DNA from: Nematopogon swammerdamellus | Taxonomy: Eukaryota; Arthropoda; Insecta; Lepidoptera; Adelidae | NCBI GenBank assembly: GCA_946902875.1 | Contig: OX336340.1 | Span: 13,283,566-13,347,565, forward strand | DNA length: 64,000 bases | Direction: 5' to 3' | Shown here: piece after piece, positions 33,952 to 46,066 of the stretch | Layout: each line of letters starts with the position of its first letter | How positions within the stretch are numbered: the stretch's first letter is position 1 | The notes under the pieces: generated by a model | What the model saw: only the letters and a program-made list of their open reading frames with translations | Database searches by the model: none | Told to the model about the DNA's origin: nothing | Translations under genes and position numbers: made by a program

Positions 33952-36900
33952 ATGGTGAAAATTGTAAGTGAACAAAAGAAGTGATTTAGAAGAGCGATAA
34001 TAATTTCGTGAAAGTGAAACCGAACGCATTGGATTGAAGTGTCGGGCGATCTTGAAGCGTTTTCCCAAGTTGAAAGAAACTTCAAAAGCTCAATTTGAAT
34101 GAAAGATCCGTCGAAACGTCTATATGAATAGTTCGTAATTTTCGTGCAATTCAATGTAGCCGATACGACCAAAAGGAAGCACCGACATGGCACCTAATTC
34201 ACCATGGTGTTACGGGCTGACATCACGGATTATAGCCAACTGTGCCTGTTTCCATAAAAACAATTGATTTTTTTTATGGAAACTGACACGGTTGCCTACA
34301 TCACCTATAACATCCGTCATGTCAGCCCATAACACCGGGTGAACTTGGTGCCACGTCAGTGCCTCCCTTCGGTCGTGCCGGCTACACTGAACTGGACGGG
34401 AAACACAAACTATTTACATAGCCGTTTCGACCGACCTTTCATTCAGTGCGGTGGTACCAACCCGGGCGGGTTAAACCCTTGCACCTATAATATAAGAAGG
34501 GAGTCATATCCCTTAGTCGCCTTTTACGACATACACGGGGAGAGATGTAGTGGGGCTATTCTTTTAAAGTACCGGCCCCACACAGTAATAATTTTTTGCG
34601 GCCTTTTTTATGCAATGTTACTTGAAGTCAGCAACGACTTTGTCTTAAAGTTTTCATATTTGAATCTCAATCCGTTCCGAATACTTGATAATGTTGGTGT
34701 TAAGGTCGCAATCTGCCTGGCGCTGGTGGCGGCCAGCCACGCCGCTCCGCAGCAGCAGGAGCCGGGGCAGCACCAGCCCGACCAGCCCGTGCAGATCCTC
34801 AAACAGGACTCCATCGTCGGCGTCGACGGATACCATTTCGAGTGAGTCCTATTATTTGACCTTCATGGATTCTGAAATCATTTTTGTGCAAGTTTTTTTT
34901 TCTGTAATCCGGTATGGATGGCTGAGTCGGAGGGGCCAAAGCGCATGCTCCGACCAGGAAATATCACCTCCAAGAAGGTAGGTGCCATACCGGAGACTTC
35001 CCTGGATTGCTGGCTATACTGGACTAGAGGAGAACACAACCGAGGCTGCTATGCGGCCATCTTACATCCAGTACGGTGGTACCAACCCAGTCGGCTACAG
35101 TTAGAGCCTACCACTTAGTAAGGGGCAAGGGAAGAGACCTACAGTTTTACACCGGTTCCGAACGGTGAAGCAGCAGGTGTAGGTATGCACGTAATTTTTT
35201 TCGTCAGAAAAAACTCATTGGTGCACGCCGACCGGATTCGAACCGCGGACCTCTCGCATGAGAAGCCGTGTAGATTTCAGATATTATAGTTATAGATATC
35301 AAATATAGGGTGTTTTTTTTACTATGCCGGGCCTTTTAGGGGTTTACTCTTTGCAAAGAACTAAGCAGATTCCAAAAAATAATGGTGGCTAAATTAAAAA
35401 AAAAATAAAAATTGTTTTTATCTTCAATACAATTTTAATACAATCGAACTACCACGGAACGCACCAACCGGTGTTCTAGGTCAAGAACCTGGAAAACGTA
35501 GACGCCCGTCTATTTCCTCCCAAGCACAGCCTGAAGTTTTTCAAAATGTGGGTAAAAAGGTCATGTAAGGCCGGCATGGCTTTCGCGATCCCCGTGCATC
35601 ACATAATGTTTATGGGCATCGTTAAATATGTATGTACTCGTAGCTGTTACGATGTCATGTCGCGCTTTGTATAAAAATTTTTTTATAAAAATATCACAAT
35701 ATTGTGGGAAAAATGGCGAACGTTTTTCTTCAGCTGAATGGGATATCATTAAGCTGAAGAAAAACGTTCCTGAAAAACACCAAGTTAATTTCTAAAGATA
35801 TTCACCCGGAATACAACACGAAAAGCTTGACCGTTGGAGGCTGACCGTGATTCGGATTCCACGTAAAACGGTAGGTCTCTTCCCTTCTTACCTTACTAAG
35901 CGGTAGGGGTTTTTTTTATGGGAAGCACCGATGGGAAGCCCGACATATTTGGGGCGCGCCAGACTAACGCAGAGGTGTAGTCCGACGGTGCCCACGGCCA
36001 TGGCCGGGCTGCGAATACCGTGTACTCTGGCTAGGTGCACCTTCACATTATGTTTGAAGGACCCCAGACTGTACACTAGGAAAGGATGTAGGTGGGAGTG
36101 CATTCCTCATGTTGGCAACCCTGTATTAACCCGCCCGGGTTATTACCACCGCACTGATTGAAAGGTCGGTTGAAATGGCTGTGAGCTGACATCACGGATG
36201 TAGTAGGTAAATGTGCAGAATCTTCCTAACATTCAATACAGCGCGCTGACTGCAGACAATGATAAGTACCAACCGTGGTTTCCAAGTGAAATTTGCAAAG
36301 CTTCCAAAAACTAGCCCAGGTAAAACTGAACGCAAACAGTCGAACATTTCTGTGATATGGTTTTTTTTTTTTTTTTTTTTTTTTATTGATAGCGCGACAT
36401 GTGGCATCGTTTCACCTACAAGTAGGTGTCTAACGATGCCCATGGACATTCTGTGATGCACGGGGATTGCGAATGCCATGCCGGCCTGACAGGAGCCTTT
36501 TCACGCCCCTTTTGAAGAACCCCAGGTTGTACTTGGGAGGAAATAGATGGGCAGGGAGTGCGTTCCACATTTTCCCGGTTCTGTGAATAAAAGATCTACA
36601 GAACCGGTTGGTATCCGTGGTAGGTCGATTGAGTAGGGGTGCATCCCCTGCCCAGTACGCGTGGTGCGGAGGTGGAATGGGGACGGCGGAATCGCGTTAA
36701 ACAGCTCCTCCGAACACTCCCCATGAAATAGACGATAGAACACACTTAGGGAGCCGACGTCCCTACGGAGTTCCAGTGGTTCTAAGTCGCGGGACACCGC
36801 AGGGTCACCCACCAGTCGCACGGCACGACGCTGGATTGAGTCTAGCGGCGCAAGCTGGTATTTAGCTGAGCCGTCCCACAAGTGCGAGCAGTACTCCAAG

Positions 36901-39900
36901 CAGGACCTAACCTGTGTTTTATACAGCGTCAGTTTTTGGCCCGCCGTGAAGTACCGCCGCACCTTGTTTAGTACGCCCAGCTTTTTTGAGGCCAGCTTGG
37001 CCTTGCCCTCAATGTGGCGCCGGAAGTTTAAGTAGTGCGACAGTTCGACACCGAGGACCCCGAGGTGGTCGCTTAATTTCAGCGACGTGTTTTGAAAGGA
37101 AGGAGCTGGCGCGAACGCCGTTCTCTTCGCACTGAACGCACACACTTGTGTCTTCGATGCGTTGAACACGACCAAGTTGCTCCGGCCCCATTCGGCAATA
37201 GACTGGAGTGTTTGCTCGAGTTCAGACACAAGTGCTAGCCTCTTCTCGTCCACAACTTTCCGTCCGGCTGAAGGGTGACTGGTGTAGGATCCGTGTGCCG
37301 TACTGTCGTCTGCATAACAATGTATGTTGCCGAGTGGCAGCATATCATTGATATGCAGAAGAAACAGCGTGGGAGACAACACAGAACCCTGTGGTACACC
37401 GGCATTCACTGACATGGCGTCCGACGAGCAGCCGTCCACGAGGACCTGAATGCTACGCCCATGTAGGAAGTCGGTGACCCAGTCACAAAGGCCAGAGGGG
37501 ATTCCGTACGCCGGCAGCTTGCCCAGAAGTGCTTTGTGCCAGACCCGGTCAAATGCCTTGGCAATATCGAGTCCAATTGCCAAGGATTCACCGTACCCTT
37601 CAAGCGCTTTCCCCCAAAGGTGAGTGACGTACGCTAGGAGATCACCAGCTGATCGGTTTGGCCGGAAGCCGTATTGCCGATCGCTGATGAGATTATTTGT
37701 CTCTAGGTACGTCATGAGCTGCGTATTGACTACGCGCTCCATCACCTTGCAGAGGAGGGAGGTGATTGCTATGGGTCGGTAGTTTGACGGGTCAGAGCGA
37801 TCGCCCTTTTTTGGGTCAGGCTGAACGAAAGCTGATTTCTAAGCTGCCGGCACGCGGCCAGTTGTGTACGAGAGGCGAAAGAGGCGCGTCAGTACTGGAG
37901 CCAGCTCGGGAGCACACTTTTTCAACACCAATGCAGGCACTCTGTCCGGTCCACTCGCTTTCCTCACGTCTAGGGCAAGAAGCTCCTTCCGCACAGTTCT
38001 CTGTCGGAACTGCACTTCTGGCATGGAGTTCTCACACCTAGGTAAGGAGAAGCTCCCCCATCATCTAGGTGAGAATTCCCCGCAAAAAGAGATACCAGAA
38101 GGTCTGCTTTATCTTTTGCGGAGTGAGCGAGTGATCCGTCAGTGCGCTGTAGAGGTGGAAGTGAGGGGCGGCAGAAATTCGACTCGACAGTTTTGGCGAG
38201 AGACCAGAACTCACGGCTCCCAGTCGGGTACCGGTTCAGCCTATCGCCAATTCTGCCGATATGCTCGAATTTAGCCCTGGCGATAGCCCTCTTGCAGGAT
38301 CTGGAGAGGCGGTTGTAGTTCTTCTTCAATTCGGAGATATTTGGATCACGTGTGGCACGAGCACGTGACCATGCTCGATATGCCGCAGCTTTAGCCGCGG
38401 CAGCATCGGCACAGTCCCGGCTGTACCAGGGTTTGCTCTTACCTCCGAGGCGAAGGGAGGCATTGGGAACAAACATGTCCATACCACCCAAAATCACCTC
38501 GGCTACGGTATTGGCACATTCCGACGGATCGTCCGAATTGAAGCATAGCTCTCTCCAAGGGTAGGATGCAAAATGCTCTCGCATTCCATCCCAATCTGCC
38601 GACGCGTAGTGCCAAATTCGACGGGCTCCTTCAGTTCGGGTCTGAGGGGGCGACGAAGGCACTGTAGATCCCACTAGGCAATGGTCGGAGGAGCCAAGAG
38701 GAGCGCTCACTGTTACCTTATACCCAGCAGGATTAGACGTCAGCAGAAGATCCAGCAAGGAGGGTGTATGACCGTCTATGTCTGGTATTCTGGTAGGTTG
38801 ATCTACCAGTTGAGACAGGTCATACGTCAGGGCGAAGTCGTAAGCGGCTCTCCCCGCGAAATCGGTTCTGTTGGAGCCAAGCCACACCTCGTGGTGGGCA
38901 TTAAAGTCCCCAACGAGTACCATGTCTGCTGTAGGGAACCGCTCTTGGACTTCGTCTGCCGCTCTACTCATGTGCTCAAATAGGCGAGCTGTCTCCGCAT
39001 CACCCGAGTGCGACCTGTAGACGCAGGCGTACACGCGCGATTCCGACCCCAGATCCACGTGGATCCAGAGTACTGAAGACGTGAGGTCTTCTAGACAGCG
39101 CAGGCGACGACAGCAAATATCCGCCCTAGCAAACAGGCATACCCCGGCACGGGAACGGAAGGCTTCTTCCAGGTTGTACCCGGGGTAGTGCAAGTACGAC
39201 GTGTCGGCTGGGCGAGATATTTGCGTCTCCGTCAGAAAGAATAAAGCCGGCTTCGCTGTCTCCAAATGGTGGTGGACGGCATCCAAATTGGAGTGCAATC
39301 CCCGCACATTTGTTACGTCCACGCTGAAATGTGTGGGGTTGTGCACCGCTGAGCAAACGTTTATTCTTTTGTTTTGTGCTGTCATTATTATTGAAGGGGG
39401 GAGAGAAAGCATTGAGAGGCGCCTGCGACGATTTACGGGCAAAGCGTGGATCGTGGCTTCATCACTATGTGCTCAGGATAGTGGAGCGCCGACACGATGG
39501 ACGGAAGGGCCCCCTCGGAAGTGGCCGCCGGGACCCCTACAACCGGTCACCATCCGGCACGACGGACCACTCCGAGATTATGCGCCGGTTGACCAGGGCA
39601 GCCTCTCGCGCTGGTTAGGCGCGATTGGGCCCCTATACTACCCGGCGGGCGGCCAGCGGAACAACCGTTTCACCGGGTCTCCCTGGCCATCGTGTCGATG
39701 CACTACCCCTGGGCAGTGATTCGGCTTTAGAGCCACTGGCCCACTCCTCGTCACAGCCAGCCCCTCCTGCTACTGGGTCCCCGGGATGTACACCGGAACG
39801 CAGATAACTGTTATGGCGGTGTAATTGTTCCCGGGGTGTGGTGGCGACCCAGGCGATCCGAGGATCTCCCACATGCTGTTTACTGTTCATTTAGCACCAC

Positions 39901-40840
39901 CCAGGAGGCACGTGTGACTTAAGGACCTTAAGGTGTCACGGACGCGAACAGCGATACCCCCCAATGGGTGCTTACATCACCTACTGCTCCCCTGATCTCA
40001 GTCCATTACACCTTGATGAACTAGGTGCCATGTCAGTGCTTCCATATGGTCGTGCCGGCTCTGAACTGGACGGAAAACACGAACTATTTTCATAGCCGTT
40101 TCGACCGACCTTCATAAAGTGCGATGGCAGCAATCCGGACGGGTTAAGCCACAGAGCATGGAATATCGCGCGCCGCGCCTCCTAGAGACGCCCTGAGCGC
40201 GATTTCCCTACAACGCCGTTGAAGCCTGTGGGCGTGGCCTATGACTTACATACGTGTGTTGTGCGTGTGCATTTGTTTTGTGCGTGTGCCTAACTTGCTC
40301 CTCTTTGGGTGTAGTGTCGATACTAACACACACACACACATACGAAGCGCTAGCAGTTCTGCGTACGATTATTGGGTTTCAAATATTATCGCTTAGGGCG
40401 TCTCTAGGAGGGGGCGCGCGCGGTATTCCATGCTCTGTAGGTTAAGCCCTATACTGGAACTACAGTGTTAGAAGTTGCTTAACTTCGAAAATCGCTCGCG
40501 GATGCCGGACGGAGCTATCGAGGCTAACATCCTCAGACTGAGTATTGGTGTACTTATTTATATACGCGTGTTCGGTTCGAATGGCCCTCGCAGGTTTGAG
40601 ACGAGCGACGGGACCGCGCGGGAGGAGCAAGGCGAGCTGAAGAACGCGGGCAGCGACCACGAGGCCCTCTCGGTGAAGGGCAGCTATCGCTACGTAGCTC
40701 CTGATGGTCAGCGCTACGCAGTCACGTTCCTCGCCGACGAGAACGGCTTCCAGCCCTCCGTCAACGGAGAGTCCGCCGCCGCAGGCGCAGGCTCAGCCGA
40801 CCAACAACAACCTGCGGCGCAGCCCCAGTACCAATTCTAA
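33952..40840 (+). CDS. Cuticular protein C, RR-1 (exons 33952-33963, 34705-34841, 40594-40840)
   Basis: A secreted chitin-binding cuticle protein. Exon 1 is ATG GTG AAA ATT then gtaagt. Exon 2 starts after 'gttggtgttaag' and ends TTCGA before gtgagt. Exon 3 follows 'ggccctcgcag'. Lengths 12+137+247 join in frame to 131 aa. The signal peptide is MVKI-VAICLALVAASHA (about 17 aa). A Q/P-rich linker and ILKQDSIVGVDGYHFE follow. The RR-1 core at residues 79-104 reads GSYRYVAPDG, QRYAVTFLADENGFQP. The tail is A/Q-rich. Exons are GC-rich. Intron 2 is 5.75 kb and full of nested transposons, with the largest LINE antisense to the gene. Whether it still splices efficiently cannot be seen here. Confidence 0.87.
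34264..34590 (-). repeat. SINE family B-like copy in intron 1 of gene C
   Basis: A T run and 'atggaaactgacacggttgc' at the left mark the 3' end. The right third diverges from other copies ('agtcgccttttacgacatac'), so it is a variant or chimera. Confidence 0.6.
34895..35272 (-). repeat. SINE family A in intron 2 of gene C
   Basis: It begins 54 bases after the exon 2 donor. It includes the B box (+ strand 'ggattcgaacc' near 35232) but is cut before the A box, so the head is incomplete. Confidence 0.75.
35715..35767. repeat. Short perfect hairpin
   Basis: 'gaacgtttttcttcagct' and its reverse complement 'agctgaagaaaaacgttc' are separated by about 16 bases. Confidence 0.8.
35825..36212 (+). mobile_element. 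SINE family B split by a LINE 3' fragment (-)
   Basis: SINE-B head-side sequence (35825-35908) and tail-side sequence (about 36120-36212, 'aacccgcccgggttattacc') are separated by 35910-36115. That insert begins with a T run and reads as LINE 3' end on the minus strand ('gaaggaccccagactgtaca'). Confidence 0.6.
36361..39960 (-). mobile_element. LINE family 1 (Jockey/CR1 group) insertion in intron 2 of gene C
   Basis: A 24-base T run at 36361-36384 is the poly(A) tail on the minus strand. The 3' UTR 'gcgacatgtggc' and the endonuclease-RT frame follow to 39442. A GC-rich 5' region extends to about 39960. No ORF1 was recognised, so it is either truncated or of a type lacking one. It is antisense to gene C. 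The right boundary is approximate. Confidence 0.8.
36430..39442 (-). pseudogene. LINE family 1 ORF2: AP-endonuclease and reverse transcriptase, inactivated
   Basis: Residues in the 37970-39442 frame hold the endonuclease (FFLTETQISRP, VLVGDFNAHHEVW, GSSDHCLVG). The 36501-37745 frame holds the RT (SDRQYGFRPNRSAGDL, GLDIAKAFDRVWH, GVPQGSVLSPTLF, HCYADDSTAH) and thumb (SCLEYCSHLWDG). At least three lesions are visible: a frameshift near 38030, an in-frame TAG where tryptophan is expected near 37840, and a frameshift near 36600 that garbles the C-terminus. It cannot make a full protein. The sequence is otherwise well kept, so it is not ancient. Confidence 0.9.
39966..40535 (-). repeat. SINE family B interrupted by a MITE
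   Basis: 'ttacatcacctactgctccc' to 'cggacgggttaag' (39966-40142) continues after the MITE as 'ccctatactgg...gagctatcgaggctaac' (40449-40535). Confidence 0.6.
40143..40448. mobile_element. 290-bp MITE with 8-bp flanking duplication
   Basis: GTTAAGCC occurs at 40143-40150 and 40441-40448. The element between (40151-40440) has inverted ends of about 50 bp: ACAGAGCATGGAATA at the left and TATTCCATGCTCTGTAG at the right, continuing through 'ctagagacgccctgagcgc'. An 8-bp duplication and CAGAG ends suggest the hAT superfamily. The interior has GTGTGT-rich sequence. It lies 145 bp before exon 3 of gene C. Confidence 0.8.
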
Positions 40841-41044
40841 TACTCAACAGCCTAATTAGCTTACACCGATCCGCTCCTACTGTCATCAGAGCGTTAACTA
40901 CTAGTCGAAGTGACAGGAAAAATTGTACTAGTCTGCGATTATTGTGCTATTTTACTTATATTATGGCAAATATTTACGTATATATTTACGTACGTATATA
41001 TTTGAATATACCATAATCAGACCGTATCGGCCCAATGCTGGACA

Positions 41045-41215
41045 CAGCCCCCCCCCCCCCGAATGTATGTATCATATGTATTTACATACATACATAGCGT
41101 CACGCCTGTTTCCCGGTGGGGTTGGGGTAGGCACAGACAACGGATCTCCACATGCCACGATCCTGACACACCTCTGCCGCCTCTTCCACTCCCATAATGT
41201 TCTTCATGCATGCTC
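41045..41215 (+). repeat. SINE family C fragment with C tract
   Basis: It contains 'catagcgtcacgcctgtttc' and 'cacacctctgccgcctcttc', the inverted counterpart of 690-830. It lies in the presumed 3' UTR of gene C. Confidence 0.6.
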
Positions 41216-41579
41216 GTCGGTTACGGGTACTACGCACTTGCCCCTGTATGTATTTATTTAGAATATTGTTTTAAAATTTCAACACGAGTATCTTATCAGT
41301 AAAATTATTCATTTAATTAATCCACTATACACTAGTTCTTATCATCTTTATCTCACCTTTACTATAGTACCTAAATATTACCTATGTACCTATACTTATG
41401 CACAAGTTTCTATCATATTTATGCACTCACAAAATTGTATTCTAATCTTTCTTACTATTCATTATTATGGTTATACTATTTCTTATTTCCCCTGTGTAAA
41501 TACATCTCTAACATTAAGTCATTTCACTTTAACTAACGTAATGTAAGTGTGCCTTTTTGTACTTTTGTATTTGAATTTA

Positions 41580-41585
41580 AATAAA
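41580..41585 (+). terminator. Possible polyadenylation signal of gene C
   Basis: AATAAA 740 bases after the stop, followed by GT/T-rich sequence. A long 3' UTR carrying a repeat would result, so this is tentative. Confidence 0.35.
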
Positions 41586-43611
41586 ACAAAGTTCGTGATT
41601 ATATTTAATGTTTCTTTTTATTTATGAAGAACTATAACATTAAGAACACGGAAGTGTCTACCTTTTCACATACTCTACATCCACATAACAACGATTGATA
41701 GCCGTTTTCCCCGAGGCCGACTGCCGAGTGCGGTTTCCTTAATAGTTCAATGATATATTAACGAGTTTTCATTACCTAAATATCTCGAGTTTCATTTTAT
41801 ACAGTATTTATATCCGTGAAGCTTAATTTACATTATAAATGTGTTTTACTATTCGTAGTCCTGTCTCCCACGCTAGGATCTAGTATAAGTAGAAGTAGGC
41901 TCTTTCACCTCTCAATTTCAGTTAGCGATTTAACATATCGAGCGCCAGAGGACTTACATAGGCTAAAATGGCGCACAAATAAAATGTGAATATAGATAGA
42001 CAGACAGACAGACAGACAGACGGACGTTTTTAAATTTTTTATTAACCCCCGACGAAAAAAGAGGAGTGTTATAAGTTTAACGTGCGTGTACATAGCCCTT
42101 GTGGCGACTTAGATATAAGTACACACGGTCTTATGGGGACGAGGGCACTGTGGGGACGTCCCCATAATTTTTCGCATTAATTTTACTATTTTTCCCGTAA
42201 TTAGCGGGAAAAATTATCTATGCTGGCAATTTTTGGGGTAATTCTGAGTGGGTAAAAAATGCCCCCACAAAGGAGTTTTTTGTCATATGAGAGTGTTTAA
42301 AACTATTTCGAAATTTTTGGCCACCAGGGCGGCGCTGACATCAATTTCACATACCGCGTGTGTACCATCTGTAAATATATACCTCTATGGGGACGTGTGT
42401 ACTCTTCCAAAAATACAAAATGACTAATTTGTGGGGACCACACTCAGATGAAAGAAATGGGTCTTGTTGACAATAAAAAGAGCTCTATACAAATACGTAA
42501 AACACACCTGTATTTTTTTTATCCTTATAGGGAGCACCTCCTTCATTCACACAGTGTAGGTATAGTTTGAATTGTGGGGATATGAAGGAGATAGCTGACG
42601 TTGTAGCAGACAAGTGGGAGAGAGCTAAAATGATATGAAACGAACACACATGGATACTGTTCCGTACAGTTCCATGTATTTGTGTGGAGCCGTTCGGAAG
42701 TACTAGGAATCTTTGTATTGTATCTTCTGCCCGCTGCATAAGGTTTATTATCGCGTTGTCGCCGCAGTGCTTGTGGCTCGCTGTGCGTGCGTTAGTGGGC
42801 TAATTTCCAAAACTACCCGCGACTTTGGCGAGCCGAGCACCGATAGCTGCGACGGCGACTTAGGTTCTCTGTCGCCGTCTCGGAGGAAGAGCAGTGTGTG
42901 CGATGGTGGCCGACCTCGAGTTTACCCCCGGTCGTTTGTGAGTTCGTGATCGGGGCGAACGGTATTATGCAGCGAAGAACAATCAGGAATCTGGCTAGAC
43001 GCTGGTTGATCGTTGCCAGTGTGTGGCGGCGACTGCCTCTGGGCGCGGATGGGGGTAGGTAAGTCCATAAGGCTCTAGTATCTGCTGCGAGATGAATTCG
43101 CTACAGTCCATTTGCTAATTTGATCCTTCCAGCCGGATCAGACTTTTTGAGGATAGTTTACACTTTGAGCTCTTTGAAAAAAGTCATAGAGTCGAAAGTA
43201 AAAATGTTTAAAAACATAGCATTTTTCGTATTGATTGTATATATCGACAAATACGAATACCGATCTGTATTTTTATTCATTTCTACTTTTCGTTGGAATT
43301 TACTGGGACTTCGAGAGAAGAGGACGTTAGATAGAGAAATTAGCATAACAGAAAAATATAGCGAGTTTAACACAAAAATGTTAATTTAAATTTATGGGGA
43401 CTCAGGCGGCGACGACGCCCATAGGAACTCGAACTTTCACGGGGGCCTTGAATGGTACTCAAGGCCGGCCGGACAATTGCTCCTTTACGTTTGAATTACC
43501 CAATTTTATTAAGAAAAACCTTCAGAGCAAAGTACGGTTTCTCCATAATACCAATTTTCTCAGTATGCACTGTGTTTTGATCCTTTTAAACCATGTTTTT
43601 GATATAAAGTG
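41586..43611. other. Intergenic sequence
   Basis: A (GACA)n run lies at 41996-42020. 'atggggacg' motifs recur at 42130-42430. A GC-richer block at 42740-43070 has an open frame with no recognised domain and may be a retroelement 5' piece. Confidence 0.4.
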
Positions 43612-43930
43612 TAATCCCATAAAGTATGTTCCCGTAAAGCTCGCTTTTCTCAAATATGTGTTCATGTATACGACCCATTGTCCATGGGCTTCGTTAGACA
43701 CCTTATGTGTGCGTCGGCGCCATATATCGAGCTTTCAATAAAAAAAAAAATAATAAAAAATAAAAAAATGTCCTCGTAATGCTCTATTTACTCAAGTGTG
43801 TGTTCATGTCTTCGTAATTCCCTTTTCTCAAGTGTGGGTTTATGTCCCCGTAATGATCCCTTTTCTCAAGTGTGTGTTTATGTCTCCGTAATGATTCCTT
43901 TTCTCAAGTGTGTATTCATGTCCCCATTAA
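43612..43930. repeat. Minisatellite (about 41-bp unit) broken by a LINE tail
   Basis: Units share 'ttttctcaagtgtgtgttca' and 'tgtccccgtaatgatccc'. One unit lies at 43612-43670 and about three and a half at 43770-43930. Between them is a LINE family 1 3' end ('tccatgggcttcgttagaca') with an A-rich tail, 43672-43767. Confidence 0.7.
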
Positions 43931-43935
43931 GGCCG

Positions 43936-44236
43936 TTTTTAGGGTTCCGTATCCGGTACGGGACCCTATTACTAAGCCTACGCTGTCTCTGTCTGTCTGT
44001 TTGTCTGTCCGTCCGAATATGTTATTATGGCCGATATAACAACAAATAATAAAAATAAGAACAAGTACAAAAATCACGGGGGGTCCCATAGATTAAATTG
44101 AAAAGTGTATGCGGGCGCGCGCCATCTACCGGATAGAGTATGAAGTATTAACTAATCATGAATTTTAACTAATATGAAGCATTTCATAAACACGCCATGG
44201 CCATGGAGTTCGACTCGCACTTGGCCGGTTTTTTGT
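43936..44236 (+). repeat. Repeat family D copy
   Basis: It runs from 'agggttccgtatccggtacg' through (GTCT)n to 'gactcgcacttggccggttt'. Confidence 0.7.
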
Positions 44237-44670
44237 TAAAGGATACAAATTAGGTTGTAACTTTTGTTATAGACAACATAGAGAGATTCTGGTTAGATGG
44301 AACCTTTTCTTTTTTTTTAGATCTATCCAGGGCAATGTATAGATGGAACTTTGTCCTGGTCCCCGTAATAACATTTTGTAATAATTAACATTGGACCCAC
44401 CTTATCAAGATGGGTGTGTGGGTGTGTCTGTCTGTGGCATCGTAGCTCCCAAACGGATGAACCGATTTGAATGCGGGTTTTCTATTAGAAAGCTGGTTTA
44501 ATCGGGATGTTTGTTAGCCATGTTGTAATCAGAGTAATCAAACAATTAATTATCATCAAGAGTGGGCGGATTTGCATGCGGTTTTTTTAATTTCAAAAGT
44601 TAAATTGGTAACGCAACGACCGACGCGTTAATTCATTGCTTAAGTCTTGTTTTTATTTAATTTTTATTTT
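44237..44670. other. Intergenic sequence
   Basis: Helitron-like scrap ('gggtgtgtctgtctgtggca', 'aacggatgaaccgatttgaa') lies at 44405-44480. Nothing else was recognised. Confidence 0.4.
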
Positions 44671-45910
44671 TTTATGTAAACCAGCATGGGTGGCTGTACC
44701 GAGAGACCAATGGTGCAGTCGACAGAGCCAAAATCACCCCTCCTCGCGAAACCACGCTCAGTTAGGTGCCATGCCAGCAGATTTGCGGACTGTTGCTAGG
44801 CTGTCTAGCCCGTTAATACGACGCTTGAAGACACCCAGGTTAAAGGATTCAGGAAATACACTCGCCGGAAGACAGTTCCACACTCTAGCGGTGCGACAAA
44901 GAAACGATTTATAGAATCGATTGGTTCTCAAAAGCCCAATGCCAACAACAAAAGGGTGCTGAGTCTCTCTGCGACGAGTCATGCGGAGATAGGACGGGTG
45001 GCAGGGAATAAGGGATGCTAGCTCCACAGAGCAGTGTCCGTGATAGTATCTGTAAAACAGACTAAGCGAACCCACAAATCGTCTGTGACTCAGAGACTCC
45101 AGACCATCTGTTAGTTTCGGGTCACCAACAAGACGGATGGCTCGGCGCTGTATCGAGTCCAAGGACGCAAGCAGATAATGCGGACTACCCTCCCACTGCA
45201 GTACTCCATCACCGGCCTAATCTGTGTTTTGTACAACAGGAATAGTTGTGCCGGTGAGAAGAACCGCCGATTGCGGAAAAGTATTCCCAATTTTCTGGAT
45301 GCAGTTTTGGCCTTAGACTCGATTAGTTGCCGAAAACCCACTACTTTGGATATAGTGGTGCCCAGGAGGTCCAGGTGCTCCGAGAGGTACAACGCTACCT
45401 TGGAAACTAGCTTGGAAAGGAAAGGGATCGACCTTAGCAGATAATGCGCAGCACTGAGTCTTACTAACGTTGAAGGCGACAAGGTTCTCCTGGCCCCATA
45501 AAGCAACTTTTCCGAGAACTTTATCGACCTTATCAACAATTGAACGTTGAGCCTCCCTGTGCCGCGGATCTCTACTCTTCCAGTCCTTAACATAGCCCTC
45601 GTGCTCCGCGCTGTCGTCTGCATAGCTGTGTATCATGCCCAAGGACAGTAGATCGTTTATAAATATTAAGAAAAGCGTAGGCGACAGCACAGAGCCCTGC
45701 ATAACACCAGCGTTGATTGGAAAGTCGTCCGATTTCGAGCCATTGATGGTAACGAAGATGGAACGACCTGCCAAAAAGCTGGCGATCCAGGTGCAGAGTT
45801 TGGGTGGAATTCCGAAGGACGGAAGCTTGCCTAGGAGGCCTCGGTGCCAAACGCGGTCGAAAGCCTTGGAGATATCCAGGGCGACTGCCAGCGACTCCCC
45901 ATTGAAATAA
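44671..45910 (-). pseudogene. LINE family 2 (Jockey/CR1 group), 5'-truncated
   Basis: The minus-strand RT coding sequence spans three shifted frames. From the 5' side: disrupted KAFDRVWH-like sequence (45850-45900), FPINAGVMQGSVLSPTLF and MIHSYADDSAEH (45774-45590), then TARSRKLGILFRNRRFFSP-like sequence, and MDSIQRRAIRLVGDPKLTDG to the stop at 44758. Several frameshifts make it non-functional. The 3' UTR and A-rich tail (44788-44671) resemble the tail of SINE family A. It ends about 150 bp from the poly(A) signal of gene D, on the same strand. Confidence 0.82.
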
Positions 45911-46060
45911 TTAACGCATTATAATGTGAAGTTTTCGGGTTTTTTATATTTATTTTATTGATTGAGGTAAACTTACAATGCTTAAACTTACATAGAGCAC
46001 AAACACACTGTAATTCCTATGAACCGGCTGGAATAAAATAAACAGATTTAATTAATATTA

Positions 46061-46066
46061 TTTATT
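46061..46066 (-). terminator. Polyadenylation signal of gene D
   Basis: AATAAA on the minus strand, about 115 bases past the stop codon. Confidence 0.55.

Noticed and set aside
37766..39807. Plus-strand frames opposite the LINE at 36.4-39.9 kb
   Set aside because: They are shadows of the minus-strand endonuclease-RT frames, which carry the motifs.
42713..42949. GC-richer + frame possibly coding
   Set aside because: No splice-consistent partner or domain; more like a retroelement 5' fragment.
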